Shown here: piece by piece, positions 33,479 to 42,272 of the stretch
Layout of the letters: each line of letters begins with the position of its first letter
Position numbering within the stretch: the first letter of the stretch is position 1
From: Paracoccus alkenifer
GTDB taxonomy: Bacteria > Pseudomonadota > Alphaproteobacteria > Rhodobacterales > Rhodobacteraceae
Direction: 5' to 3'
NCBI RefSeq assembly: GCF_900108405.1
Contig: NZ_FNXG01000002.1
Location: 496,001 to 560,000 of the forward strand
Length of the DNA stretch: 64,000 nt
Notes under the pieces: model-generated
Seen by the model: the letters and a program-made list of their open reading frames with translations, nothing else
What the model was told of the DNA's origin: nothing
Database searches by the model: none
Made by a program: the position numbers and the translations under genes

Positions 33479-34228
33479 ATGAATGGCGAAGAGCCCGGGC
33501 TTGGCGAATACGTCAAAGGCCAGATCAAGTGGTTCGATCCGGTCAAGGGATTCGGTTTTCTGGCCGATGCCGAGGGCGGGCCTGATGTGCTCGTCCACGC
33601 CAATGTGCTGCGCAATTTCGGCCAGAGCTCGGTCGTCGAGGGTGCGCTGCTCGAGGTGCTTGCGATCCGCACGCCGCGGGGGCGGCAGGCCTCCGAGGTG
33701 GTGACGGTGGCACCGGCGCCCACGGAAACCGTCGCCCCGATCGCCGATCTTGAACCGCTGGAGGACGCCGATTTGCAGGCGCTGCCGCTGCTGCCGGCGC
33801 GCGTCAAATGGTTCGACCGCATCAAGGGCTTTGGTTTTGCCAATGTCTTCGGGCGCAAGGGGGATGTGTTTCTGCATGTCGAGGTGCTGCGCCGCTGGGG
33901 TTTTGCCGATCTGCAATCGGGCGAGGCGGTGGGGCTGCGCGTCGTCAGCGCCCCGCGCGGCCTGATGGCGGCGCAGGTGCTGGCGTGGGAACGCGCCGTG
34001 GTCGACGGCAACGGCCTGGACCAGTCGGCCATGGACGATTCGGCCGGCGGCGCCCCTGCATCCGCCCCCGTCTCTGCGCCCGTCTCTGCCTCTGCCTCTG
34101 GCGCCGACCCCGCGTCCGAACCCGGCCCCGCGTCCGAGCCGGAAACCTCTCGCGCACGCAGCGGCTGTCCGGGGCACAGGCTGCCAAGCGGCGCGGCGCT
34201 GCTGCCGATGTCCCGACAGGTGCTGTGA
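33479..34228 (+). CDS. Two-domain cold-shock protein
   Basis: 249 residues. Two cold-shock domains: residues about 12-72 (GQIKWFDPVKGFGFL, VLVHANVLRNF) and about 104-168 (ARVKWFDRIKGFGFA, VFLHVEVLRRWGF), each with RNP1 and RNP2. The C-terminal 70 residues are Ala/Ser/Pro-rich and low in complexity. Double-domain proteins of this kind are known from Caulobacter and other alphaproteobacteria and bind RNA or single-stranded DNA. It shares the base of its stop with the DUF192 start (TGATG). Confidence 0.92.
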   Translation: MNGEEPGLGEYVKGQIKWFDPVKGFGFLADAEGGPDVLVHANVLRNFGQSSVVEGALLEVLAIRTPRGRQASEVVTVAPAPTETVAPIADLEPLEDADLQALPLLPARVKWFDRIKGFGFANVFGRKGDVFLHVEVLRRWGFADLQSGEAVGLRVVSAPRGLMAAQVLAWERAVVDGNGLDQSAMDDSAGGAPASAPVSAPVSASASGADPASEPGPASEPETSRARSGCPGHRLPSGAALLPMSRQVL

Positions 34229-34731
34229 TGCCCCTGCGTTCGGTGGTTGCGGGGGCGATGCTGCCGCTGGCGCTGTCAGCCGGGGCCGCCGCCGCGCAGG
34301 ACAACTGCGCGCCCGGCCACGCGATCCTGACCACGCCCACGGGCGCGCAATCGGTGTTCACCGTCGAGATCGCGGCCGATCCCGCAGCGCGCGCGCAAGG
34401 TCTGATGGGGCGCCGGCAGCTGCTGCGCAGCCATGGGATGCTGTTCGTCTATGAGACGCCGCAGCCCGCGGGGTTCTGGATGAAAAATACGCTGATCCCG
34501 CTGGACATGCTGTTTTTCGACCAGCGCGGCGTGCTGCGCCATGTCCACCCGCAGGCGCAGCCGCATGACCTGACCATCGTTCCGGGCGCCGCCCCCGGCG
34601 ACCCGGACCCCGACCGCCTGCTGGTGCTTGAGCTTGCGGGCGGCGAGGCCGCGCGCCGCGGGCTGGTCCCCGGCACCACGCTGCGCCATCCGTCCGTGCC
34701 TCGGGCCACCGCCGCCGCCCCCTGCGACTGA
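34228..34731 (+). CDS. DUF192 family exported protein
   Basis: 167 residues. An N-terminal signal peptide with probable cleavage after AAAAQ (residue 23) is followed by the DUF192 fold: QGLMGRRQLLRSHGMLFVYE, FWMKNTLIPLDMLFFD. The family is small, single-domain and of unknown biochemical role; some archaeal members bind metal or membrane partners. It is translationally coupled to the double cold-shock gene, a pairing commonly seen in Rhodobacterales as far as I recall. Confidence 0.9.
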   Translation: MPLRSVVAGAMLPLALSAGAAAAQDNCAPGHAILTTPTGAQSVFTVEIAADPAARAQGLMGRRQLLRSHGMLFVYETPQPAGFWMKNTLIPLDMLFFDQRGVLRHVHPQAQPHDLTIVPGAAPGDPDPDRLLVLELAGGEAARRGLVPGTTLRHPSVPRATAAAPCD

Positions 34732-34888
34732 ACCCGCGTCCGCCCCGCCGCCTGCCGTTCCTGCGGCAGCGGGGCCCAACCCTGCGACTTTTGCAACGCC
34801 GCTGCGGTCCGTCGGCTCGATGCCGGACCCCCGGCCATGGTTTAAGGCTTCCACCCGGCGCGACGCTCGGCTAGAAGCACTCTCGGTC

Positions 34889-34965
34889 CGGGGCGTGGCG
34901 CAGCCTGGTAGCGCGACGGTTTTGGGTACCGTAGGCCGGAGGTTCGAATCCTCTCGCCCCGACCA
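34889..34965 (+). tRNA. tRNA-Pro (TGG)
   Basis: 77 nt with the CCA end encoded. Acceptor stem CGGGGCG/CGCCCCG, D arm with GGTAG, anticodon stem ACGGT/ACCGT around TTTGGGT (anticodon TGG), and T loop GGTTCGAATCC. All four stems pair by eye. It reads CCA and, with wobble, other Pro codons. Confidence 0.97.
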
Positions 34966-34969
34966 GTCC

Positions 34970-35001
34970 AGACGAGCGGCGTCTATCGCCCACAAGGTTT
35001 T
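34970..35001 (+). terminator. Possible terminator after tRNA-Pro
   Basis: AGACG-AGCGG-CGTCT (34970-34984) five bases after the tRNA, with a T5 run at 34996-35001. The T-run is separated from the hairpin, so confidence is low. Confidence 0.35.
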
Positions 35002-35063
35002 TCGTCGCGGGTCCGATGCGTCAGTTCCGGCGTGGCACGACCGCAGCCCGGCAAGCGCGTGGT

Positions 35064-35993
35064 TCAGATTGAAATCGACGCTGGACGTCCAGAAGCAGGC
35101 TGGATGTCGGCCAGCTGTCCCAGCGCGGCCTCGACCTTTCTGCGGTCATCGCCCGCAAGCGGCAGCACCGGGCGCAGCGGCGCGATTCCATCGTTGTCGA
35201 GCAGTTCCGCCAGTGCATACATGACGCGGAAACTTCCAAACTGCCTGAACAGCGCCCACAGGGGGTGGAACGCGCGGTCGATGCGCTCTGAAAGGCCCGC
35301 GTTGCGAGAGCCGGCCGCGCGTGCAAGCTGAAGTGCCGGACCGGGCAGCAGGCCGGCCACGACGCTGAACCAGGCGTCCGCCCCCGCCAGCAGCGCATCC
35401 CTGGCCCCCCAGTCTCCGCTGTATCCGACGGAAAACCCTGCCGCCGTCACCGAGCGCAGCGCGGCCAACTCGGCGGCGAAATCCCCATCCGCCGGCAGCG
35501 GCATCTTGACCGCGGTGACGCGGGGCAGGCGCGACAGGCGGGCGATCATCTTGTGGCTGAAGGCGAAATTCGTGGTGCCGGGGTTGTTGTAAATGCACAG
35601 CGGCAGGTCGCCGGCAGCCGCGACCGCGGCGACGTGCTGGAAGACCTCTTCGTCGGTCAGCTTCTGATAGGACATGGGTGCCAGCAAAAGACCATCGGCA
35701 CCGGCCATGGCGGCGTCACGGGCAAGCTGTTCGGCCTCGTCCGTCCGCAGAGCTCCGACGCCGACGATCAGAGGCAGCTTTCCCGCAACGGCTTCGGCTG
35801 CGACGCGGACGGTCCGCATTCGCTCGGCCGCGGTCAGATAGGCGTAGCTGCCCGTGCTGCCCAGCAGGCCGATCGAGTCGACCCCGGCCGCGCAAAGCCG
35901 TTCGATGTGCCGGGCCATCGAGTCGGGTTTCAGCCGCCCCGCCGGGTCGGTGGGGGTCAGGGGAAAAGCCGAAAGCCCGGAAAACAACGTCAT
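35064..35993 (-). CDS. Dihydrodipicolinate synthase family aldolase/lyase
   Basis: 309 residues from the ATG at 35993. (Beta/alpha)8 class I aldolase: GSTGSYAYL replaces the GTTGE phosphate loop, the catalytic Tyr135 is in [11 protein letters not shown] and the Schiff-base Lys163 in TAVKMPLP. The altered pyruvate loop means it need not be the DapA of lysine synthesis; sugar-acid aldolases such as KDG or hydroxyproline-pathway members share the fold. No catabolic genes lie beside it, so the substrate is open. It diverges from aroQ. Confidence 0.88.
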   Translation of the reverse strand: MTLFSGLSAFPLTPTDPAGRLKPDSMARHIERLCAAGVDSIGLLGSTGSYAYLTAAERMRTVRVAAEAVAGKLPLIVGVGALRTDEAEQLARDAAMAGADGLLLAPMSYQKLTDEEVFQHVAAVAAAGDLPLCIYNNPGTTNFAFSHKMIARLSRLPRVTAVKMPLPADGDFAAELAALRSVTAAGFSVGYSGDWGARDALLAGADAWFSVVAGLLPGPALQLARAAGSRNAGLSERIDRAFHPLWALFRQFGSFRVMYALAELLDNDGIAPLRPVLPLAGDDRRKVEAALGQLADIQPASGRPASISI

Positions 35994-36137
35994 TACACCA
36001 TCCCCCACCATCCACTTATGCCCGGGGCCAGAACTACGCGCTTGCTTTGCAGTCGCGCAAGTGGCGCCCGCCGAACGGGGCTGGACGCGGGCGCGCAGAT
36101 CGGGGAACGATGCGTCGATCTGCAAGAAAGCCCGCGC

Positions 36138-36578
36138 ATGACCCGCAATATCCTGATCCTCAACGGCCCGAACCTGAATCTGCTGGGCCAGCGCCAGCCC
36201 GAGATTTACGGGCACGAGACGCTGGCCGACGTGGAATCGCGCTGCGCCGCACTGGCGGCCGAGCTGGGGCTGGTCACGCAATTCCGCCAGTCCAACCACG
36301 AAGGCCAGCTGGTCGACTGGATCCAGGATGCACGGGGCGCGGCCTCTGGCATCATCATCAACCCCGCTGCCTACAGCCATAGCTCGGTCGCGATCCTTGA
36401 TGCGCTGAACGCCTATGACGGGCCGGTGATCGAGGTGCATATCTCGAACATCCACCGGCGCGAGTCGTTCCGGCACCATTCCTTTGTCAGCGCCCGCGCC
36501 GACGGGGTGATCGCGGGCTGCGGGACCGAGGGCTATCTGCTGGCGCTGCGCCGGCTGGGCTCGGTGCTGGGGCAATAG
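36138..36578 (+). CDS. aroQ: Type II 3-dehydroquinate dehydratase AroQ
   Basis: 146 residues. [21 protein letters not shown] carries the catalytic Tyr24; [23 protein letters not shown] and [17 protein letters not shown] complete the active site. It is the dodecameric type II enzyme of the shikimate pathway that feeds chorismate to TrpE. It is separated from purA by 64 bp. Confidence 0.97.
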   Translation: MTRNILILNGPNLNLLGQRQPEIYGHETLADVESRCAALAAELGLVTQFRQSNHEGQLVDWIQDARGAASGIIINPAAYSHSSVAILDALNAYDGPVIEVHISNIHRRESFRHHSFVSARADGVIAGCGTEGYLLALRRLGSVLGQ

Positions 36579-36642
36579 CGGCTTTCCGGGGCATTCTTTC
36601 GGGGCTATACCCCCTCCCGGCATGTGACCAAAGGGAAACGCG

Positions 36643-37935
<1,293 letters not shown>

Positions 37936-37939
37936 TCCG

Positions 37940-38200
37940 ATGGCGGGGCAGGGCAACAGGGGGCCGGGCAGCGGAAAACCCGACGAGATGTCGCTGAAGG
38001 CCCGCAAGCGCTGGTCGCTGGTGGTGCTGCTGCTCTGGCTGCCGATCTGGATCGTGATCGCGGTCAGCCTGATGAACTGGCTGGATGCGCGTTTCGGGCG
38101 GATGCCGATCTGGGCCGAGGTGCCGGTCTATATCCTGCTTGCCTTTGCCTGGGCGATCCCGTTCAGGGGCGTGTTCCGGGGCATCGGCCGCGGCGAATGA
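37940..38200 (+). CDS. DUF2842 family membrane protein
   Basis: 86 residues from the ATG at 37940. MSLKARKRWSLVVLLLWLPI marks the family; two hydrophobic segments (residues about 30-52 and 61-77) are separated by FGRMPIWAEVP. Function is unknown; the family is restricted to alphaproteobacteria. It lies 4 bp after purA and overlaps the next gene by 4 bp, so it is in an operon with both. Confidence 0.88.
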   Translation: MAGQGNRGPGSGKPDEMSLKARKRWSLVVLLLWLPIWIVIAVSLMNWLDARFGRMPIWAEVPVYILLAFAWAIPFRGVFRGIGRGE

Positions 38201-38859
38201 CCGCGCCGCTGCTGGACAGCGCGCAAGGCGTCACGCTGATCGGCGGGGGCGAGGTCGCCGCCGCCGATCTGGCACAGGCCACCGTGCTGGCCCCTGCGAT
38301 CATGGCCGCCGACAGCGGGGCCGGGCGGGCACTTGCGGCGGGGCTGGTGCCGCTGGCGGTGGCGGGGGATTTCGATTCGCTGTCCCCGCAGCTGCGGGCG
38401 CAGGTTCCGGCCGACCGGCTGCACCATATCGCCGAACAGGACACCACCGATTTCGAGAAATGCCTGTCGCGGGTCGCCGCGCCCTTTGTGGTGGCGGTGG
38501 GGTTTGCGGGGCCGCGCCATGACCATCTGCTGGCCAATCTCACCACGCTGATCCGGTTGCGCCGCCCGCCCTGCCTGCTGCTGGGGGGCACCGACGTGAT
38601 CTTTGCGGCGCCCCCGCGGCTGGTGCTGGACCTGCCCGCGGACACGCGGGTCTCGATCTATCCGCTGGGGCCGGTGACGGGGGAAAGCCGCGGCCTGCGC
38701 TGGCCGCTTGCCGGGCTGGCGCTGGATCCGGCGGGGCGGGTCGGCACCTCGAACGCCGCGACCGGGGGCGTGGTCGATCTGGCGCTGGACGGCCCCTGCA
38801 TCGTCATCCTGCCGCGCCGGCATCTGGGCGATGCGGTGGCCGCGCTGGCTGCCCGCTGA
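38197..38859 (+). CDS. Thiamine pyrophosphokinase
   Basis: 220 residues. ADSGAGRAL, VAGDFDSLS and EQDTTDFEKCL are the nucleotide- and metal-binding motifs of the TPK fold, with GFAGPRHDHLLANLTTL from the thiamine-binding region. It makes thiamine diphosphate from thiamine and ATP. It starts inside the DUF2842 stop (ATGA) and is 67 bp before the M20 amidohydrolase. Confidence 0.88.
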   Translation: MTAPLLDSAQGVTLIGGGEVAAADLAQATVLAPAIMAADSGAGRALAAGLVPLAVAGDFDSLSPQLRAQVPADRLHHIAEQDTTDFEKCLSRVAAPFVVAVGFAGPRHDHLLANLTTLIRLRRPPCLLLGGTDVIFAAPPRLVLDLPADTRVSIYPLGPVTGESRGLRWPLAGLALDPAGRVGTSNAATGGVVDLALDGPCIVILPRRHLGDAVAALAAR

Positions 38860-38926
38860 CCCCGCGCCACAATCGCTTGCGTCCGCGCGGTCGCGCTGTA
38901 GCCTGCGCCGGGTGAAGGAGACCACC

Positions 38927-40093
38927 ATGCCCGTCAAGAACCGCTTCGCCGAACTGCTGCCCGAGATCACCGCCTGGCGGCAGGATTTCCACCGCCACCC
39001 GGAGCTCGACTATGAGGTCCACCGTACCGCCGCCCGCGTGGCCGAGCTGCTGCGCAGCTTCGGCGTGGACGAGGTGACCGAGGGCGTCGGCCGCACCGGC
39101 GTGGTGGGCGTGATCCGCGGGCGCGCGGACACGCAGTCGCGGGTGGTGGCGCTGCGCGCCGACATGGACGCGCTGCCGCTGACCGAGATCACCGGCGCCG
39201 AATACGCCTCGACCACCCCCGGCGTCATGCACGCCTGCGGCCATGACGGCCATACCTCGATGCTGCTGGGCGCGGCGAAATACCTGGCCGAGACGCGGAA
39301 TTTCGACGGCATCGCGGTGCTGGTGTTCCAGCCGGCCGAGGAAAGCGGCGGCGGCGGGCTGGCCATGGTTCAGGACGGTCTGGTCGAGCGCTGGGGCATC
39401 CAGGAATTCTATGCGCTGCACAACCAGCCCGGCCTGCCCGTGGGCCAGTTCGCGATCCGCACCGGCGCGATCATGGCCGCCGCCGACCAGTTCGACGTGG
39501 TGCTGACCGGCAAGGGCGGCCATGCGGCGCGGCCTCAGGATTGCGTCGATCCGGTGCTGGCCGGGGCGCAGATGGTGGTGGCGCTGCAATCGCTGGTCTC
39601 GCGCAATGTCGATCCGCTGCAGGCGGGGGTGGTCTCGGTCTGCTCGGTCAAGACCGGCACCGACGCCTATAACATCATCCCCCAGACGGTGACGCTGCGG
39701 GGCACGGTGCGTTCGCTCGACGCGGATGTGCGCGACCTGCTGGAACAGCGTTTCCACCGGGTGGTCGCCGCCACGGCCGAGGCGATGGGCGTCAGCGCCG
39801 ACATCACCTATCAGCGCGGCTATCCGGTGACGGTGAACCACACTGATGCCACCGCCCACGCGGCCGAGGTCGCCCGCGCCATCGCCGGCTCGGTCGAGAC
39901 CGACACCGCGCCGCTGCTGGCGGGCGAGGATTTCAGCTACATGCTCGAATCGCGGCCGGGCGCCTATATCTTCGTGGGCAACGGTGACACTGCAAACCTG
40001 CACAATCCGGCCTATGATTTCGACGATGACGCCATCCCCTTTGGCGCCAGCTGGCTGGCCGGAATGGCCGAGGCGCGGATGCCCGTCGGGTGA
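38927..40093 (+). CDS. M20D family amidohydrolase (hippurate/aminoacyl hydrolase type)
   Basis: 388 residues from the ATG at 38927, with AAGGAG seven bases upstream. Metal ligands: HACGHDGHTSML, QPAEESGGGG (the Glu pair) and the C-terminal LLAGEDFSYML plus LHNPAYDFDDDAI. The lid domain with GKGGHAARPQDCVDPV is present. It hydrolyses N-acylated amino acids or amides; the exact substrate cannot be assigned. It is followed 7 bp later by a small gene. Confidence 0.93.
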   Translation: MPVKNRFAELLPEITAWRQDFHRHPELDYEVHRTAARVAELLRSFGVDEVTEGVGRTGVVGVIRGRADTQSRVVALRADMDALPLTEITGAEYASTTPGVMHACGHDGHTSMLLGAAKYLAETRNFDGIAVLVFQPAEESGGGGLAMVQDGLVERWGIQEFYALHNQPGLPVGQFAIRTGAIMAAADQFDVVLTGKGGHAARPQDCVDPVLAGAQMVVALQSLVSRNVDPLQAGVVSVCSVKTGTDAYNIIPQTVTLRGTVRSLDADVRDLLEQRFHRVVAATAEAMGVSADITYQRGYPVTVNHTDATAHAAEVARAIAGSVETDTAPLLAGEDFSYMLESRPGAYIFVGNGDTANLHNPAYDFDDDAIPFGASWLAGMAEARMPVG

Positions 40094-40100
40094 CCCGCGC

Positions 40101-40466
40101 ATGAACGGGCGCCTGCCGCCGGCGCTTGCCGCCGATCTGGATGCGCTCGGGCTGGGGCCGCCGGGGTTCACGCCTCCGCCCGAGGTGGCGCAGGCCGCGC
40201 AGCAGGGGCTGGCGCTGCGTGCCCGCCACGGCCGAGGTGGCACCGAGGTCGGGCTGGCCCGCGCGCAGGCGCTGGCCGCGGGGCAGCCGCAATCCTCGCG
40301 CGAGATGCGGGTGATCGCCGGCTGGTTCGCCCGCTTTGCCGGGCTGCGGGCACGCGAGGGCTGGGGGGACGCCGCCGCCCCCTCGACCGGCTATATCGCC
40401 TGGCAGCTCTGGGGTGGGGACGCCGGCCGCGCCTGGGTGGAACGCCACCGCCCCGACTGGGGCTAG
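40101..40466 (+). CDS. Small protein with an LWGGDAG motif, unknown function
   Basis: 121 residues from the ATG at 40101. It contains [21 protein letters not shown], a middle [15 protein letters not shown], and the C-terminal [20 protein letters not shown]. That last wording recurs, as I remember, in phage-associated and DNA-metabolism-associated proteins of alphaproteobacteria, but the function is unknown. No other phage gene is nearby. It lies 7 bp after the amidohydrolase gene and may be co-transcribed with it. Confidence 0.7.
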   Translation: MNGRLPPALAADLDALGLGPPGFTPPPEVAQAAQQGLALRARHGRGGTEVGLARAQALAAGQPQSSREMRVIAGWFARFAGLRAREGWGDAAAPSTGYIAWQLWGGDAGRAWVERHRPDWG

Positions 40467-40488
40467 GCGGTGCGGGCCGGCGGGCGGA

Positions 40489-40980
40489 TCAACTGCGGAA
40501 CACCTCGACCTCGGGCAGGTCGGTCAGCCCGACGCCCAGCGTGGTCATCACCGGCAGCGACAGCTGGCTGCCGGCCGAATCCGGGCCGGGCAGGGGCAGC
40601 AGATCGACATTCACCGATTTCCCCGTGGCGCGGTCCACGACGCGGCCCTTGCCGGGTTCCTTCACCAGCGGCGTGCGGATCCAGAACCCGCCCTTGGTCG
40701 CATCACCCAGCGACGCGATGGTGCGGCCAAGGCTGGCCCCGGCCGCCGCGGGCCGGCTTGCCGCCGCCTTTTCCGCCGCCGATGCATCAAGCGAGGCCAC
40801 CGTGCGCGCACTGGCCGGGCGCTGCAACGCGGCCTCGGTCACCCCCGAGGGCGCGGCGGGGGCGCGGCTGGCGGCGGGGGGCGGCGCCTGCGTGGCGGGG
40901 CTGCGCACGAGATCGCAGGCCGCCAGTGCCAGCAGCGGCAGAACCAGCGCCAGCCGGTTGAACGCAGTTGCGGTGGTCAT
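40489..40980 (-). CDS. Rhodobacterales lipoprotein, unknown function
   Basis: 163 residues. Lipobox at Cys22 (LALAACDL), a 60-residue Ala-rich spacer, then a compact C-terminal region: [63 protein letters not shown]. Relatives are sometimes labelled D-galactarate dehydratase in databases, but neither catalytic residues nor fold of that enzyme is present. It probably works in the envelope. It converges on the small gene at 40101 and diverges from moaA. Confidence 0.82.
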   Translation of the reverse strand: MTTATAFNRLALVLPLLALAACDLVRSPATQAPPPAASRAPAAPSGVTEAALQRPASARTVASLDASAAEKAAASRPAAAGASLGRTIASLGDATKGGFWIRTPLVKEPGKGRVVDRATGKSVNVDLLPLPGPDSAGSQLSLPVMTTLGVGLTDLPEVEVFRS

Positions 40981-41136
40981 GGATCAATCCCCCGGGGGTC
41001 TGTTGCCGTCCACCCCAGACTGCCGCGCCCGGCCGCCGCTGTCCACGGCCCCGCGGCGTTTCGGCGCGGCCGCGCCATCACGTCATCGCGTCCGCCGGGC
41101 CTTGAGCCGCCCCGCCGCGCCGCCTATGTTGCGCTC

Positions 41137-42138
41137 ATGTCCTGCGCCCCGCTGATCGACCCCTTTGCCCGCCCCATCACCTATCTGCGGGTCTCGGTCA
41201 CCGACCGCTGCGATTTCCGCTGCACCTATTGCATGGTCGAACATATGCAGTTCCTGCCCAAGGCCGAGCTGCTGACGCTCGAGGAACTGGAACGGCTTTC
41301 GGGCGCCTTTGTCGATCTGGGGGTGCGCAAGCTGCGCATCACCGGGGGCGAGCCGCTGGTGCGGCGCAATATCATGTCCTTCTTTCAAGCCATGTCGCGC
41401 CGGCTGGGCGAGGGGCTGGACGAGTTGACCCTGACCACCAACGGCAGCCAGTTGTCGCGCTTTGCCGACGAGCTGGCCGATTGCGGGGTGCGGCGGGTAA
41501 ATGTCTCGCTCGACACGCTTGACCCCGACAGGTTTGCCGCCGTCACCCGCTGGGGGCGGCTGCCGCAGGTGCTGGGCGGGATCGCTGCCGCCAAGGCCGC
41601 CGGGATGCGGGTCAAGATCAACACCGTGGCGCTGAAGGGCTTTAACGAGGACGAGCTGTTCCCCCTGTTGGACTGGTGCGCGGGCGAGGGCCACGACCTG
41701 ACCTTCATCGAGGTCATGCCGATGGGCGAGATGGGCGAGGAAGACCGGCTGGACCAGTACTGGCCGCTCAGCGACCTGCGCGCGCGGCTGGCCGAACGCT
41801 TTACCCTGACGCCGCTGGCGGAACGCAGCGGCGGCCCGGCCCGCTATGTGCGGATCGAGGAAACCGGGCAGAAGATCGGCTTCATCACCCCCTTGACGCA
41901 TAATTTCTGCGAAAGCTGCAATCGGGTGCGCGTCACCTGCACGGGCGAGCTCTACATGTGCCTGGGCCAGGAGGACCGCGCCGACCTGCGCGCGCCCTTG
42001 CGCGCCAGCCCCCAGGACGACCTGCTGCGCGAGGCGATCCGCGCCGCCATCGCCCGCAAGCCCAAGGGCCACGACTTTGACTATTCGCGCGGCGTCTCGG
42101 GCAAGGTCTCGCGCCACATGAGCCATACCGGCGGCTGA
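41137..42138 (+). CDS. moaA: GTP 3',8-cyclase MoaA
   Basis: 333 residues. Radical-SAM cluster CDFRCTYC near residue 27; second cluster [18 protein letters not shown] towards the C-terminus; the chain ends MSHTGG, and the Gly-Gly terminus is the expected MoaA end. With MoaC (26219) it makes cyclic pyranopterin monophosphate from GTP. It is unlinked to moaC/moeA and diverges from the lipoprotein gene. Confidence 0.97.
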   Translation: MSCAPLIDPFARPITYLRVSVTDRCDFRCTYCMVEHMQFLPKAELLTLEELERLSGAFVDLGVRKLRITGGEPLVRRNIMSFFQAMSRRLGEGLDELTLTTNGSQLSRFADELADCGVRRVNVSLDTLDPDRFAAVTRWGRLPQVLGGIAAAKAAGMRVKINTVALKGFNEDELFPLLDWCAGEGHDLTFIEVMPMGEMGEEDRLDQYWPLSDLRARLAERFTLTPLAERSGGPARYVRIEETGQKIGFITPLTHNFCESCNRVRVTCTGELYMCLGQEDRADLRAPLRASPQDDLLREAIRAAIARKPKGHDFDYSRGVSGKVSRHMSHTGG

Positions 42139-42189
42139 GCCTTCGCCTTGCTCCTCTGGCGACAGGTATCCCCCTCCGGCCGCGCAATC

Positions 42190-42204
42190 GTTCGCCAAAC
42201 GTTC
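42190..42204 (+). promoter_or_regulatory. SOS box (LexA site) of uvrA
   Basis: GTTC-N7-GTTC exactly, 69-83 bp before the uvrA ATG at 42273. uvrA is a conserved SOS gene in alphaproteobacteria. Confidence 0.85.
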
Positions 42205-42272
42205 CATTCCCGCTTGCCGATTTCCCGCCACAAGCCTATCTGATGCACCTGCCCCCCCGAAAAGGCCCCCGC

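Noticed and set aside
35064..35993. Calling the aldolase-family gene dapA
   Set aside because: The pyruvate-site GTTGE loop is replaced (GSTGSY) and no lysine genes are nearby; only the family name is supported.
40101..40466. Prophage remnant around the LWGGDAG gene
   Set aside because: All neighbours are ordinary metabolic genes and no integrase, attachment site or other phage gene is visible.
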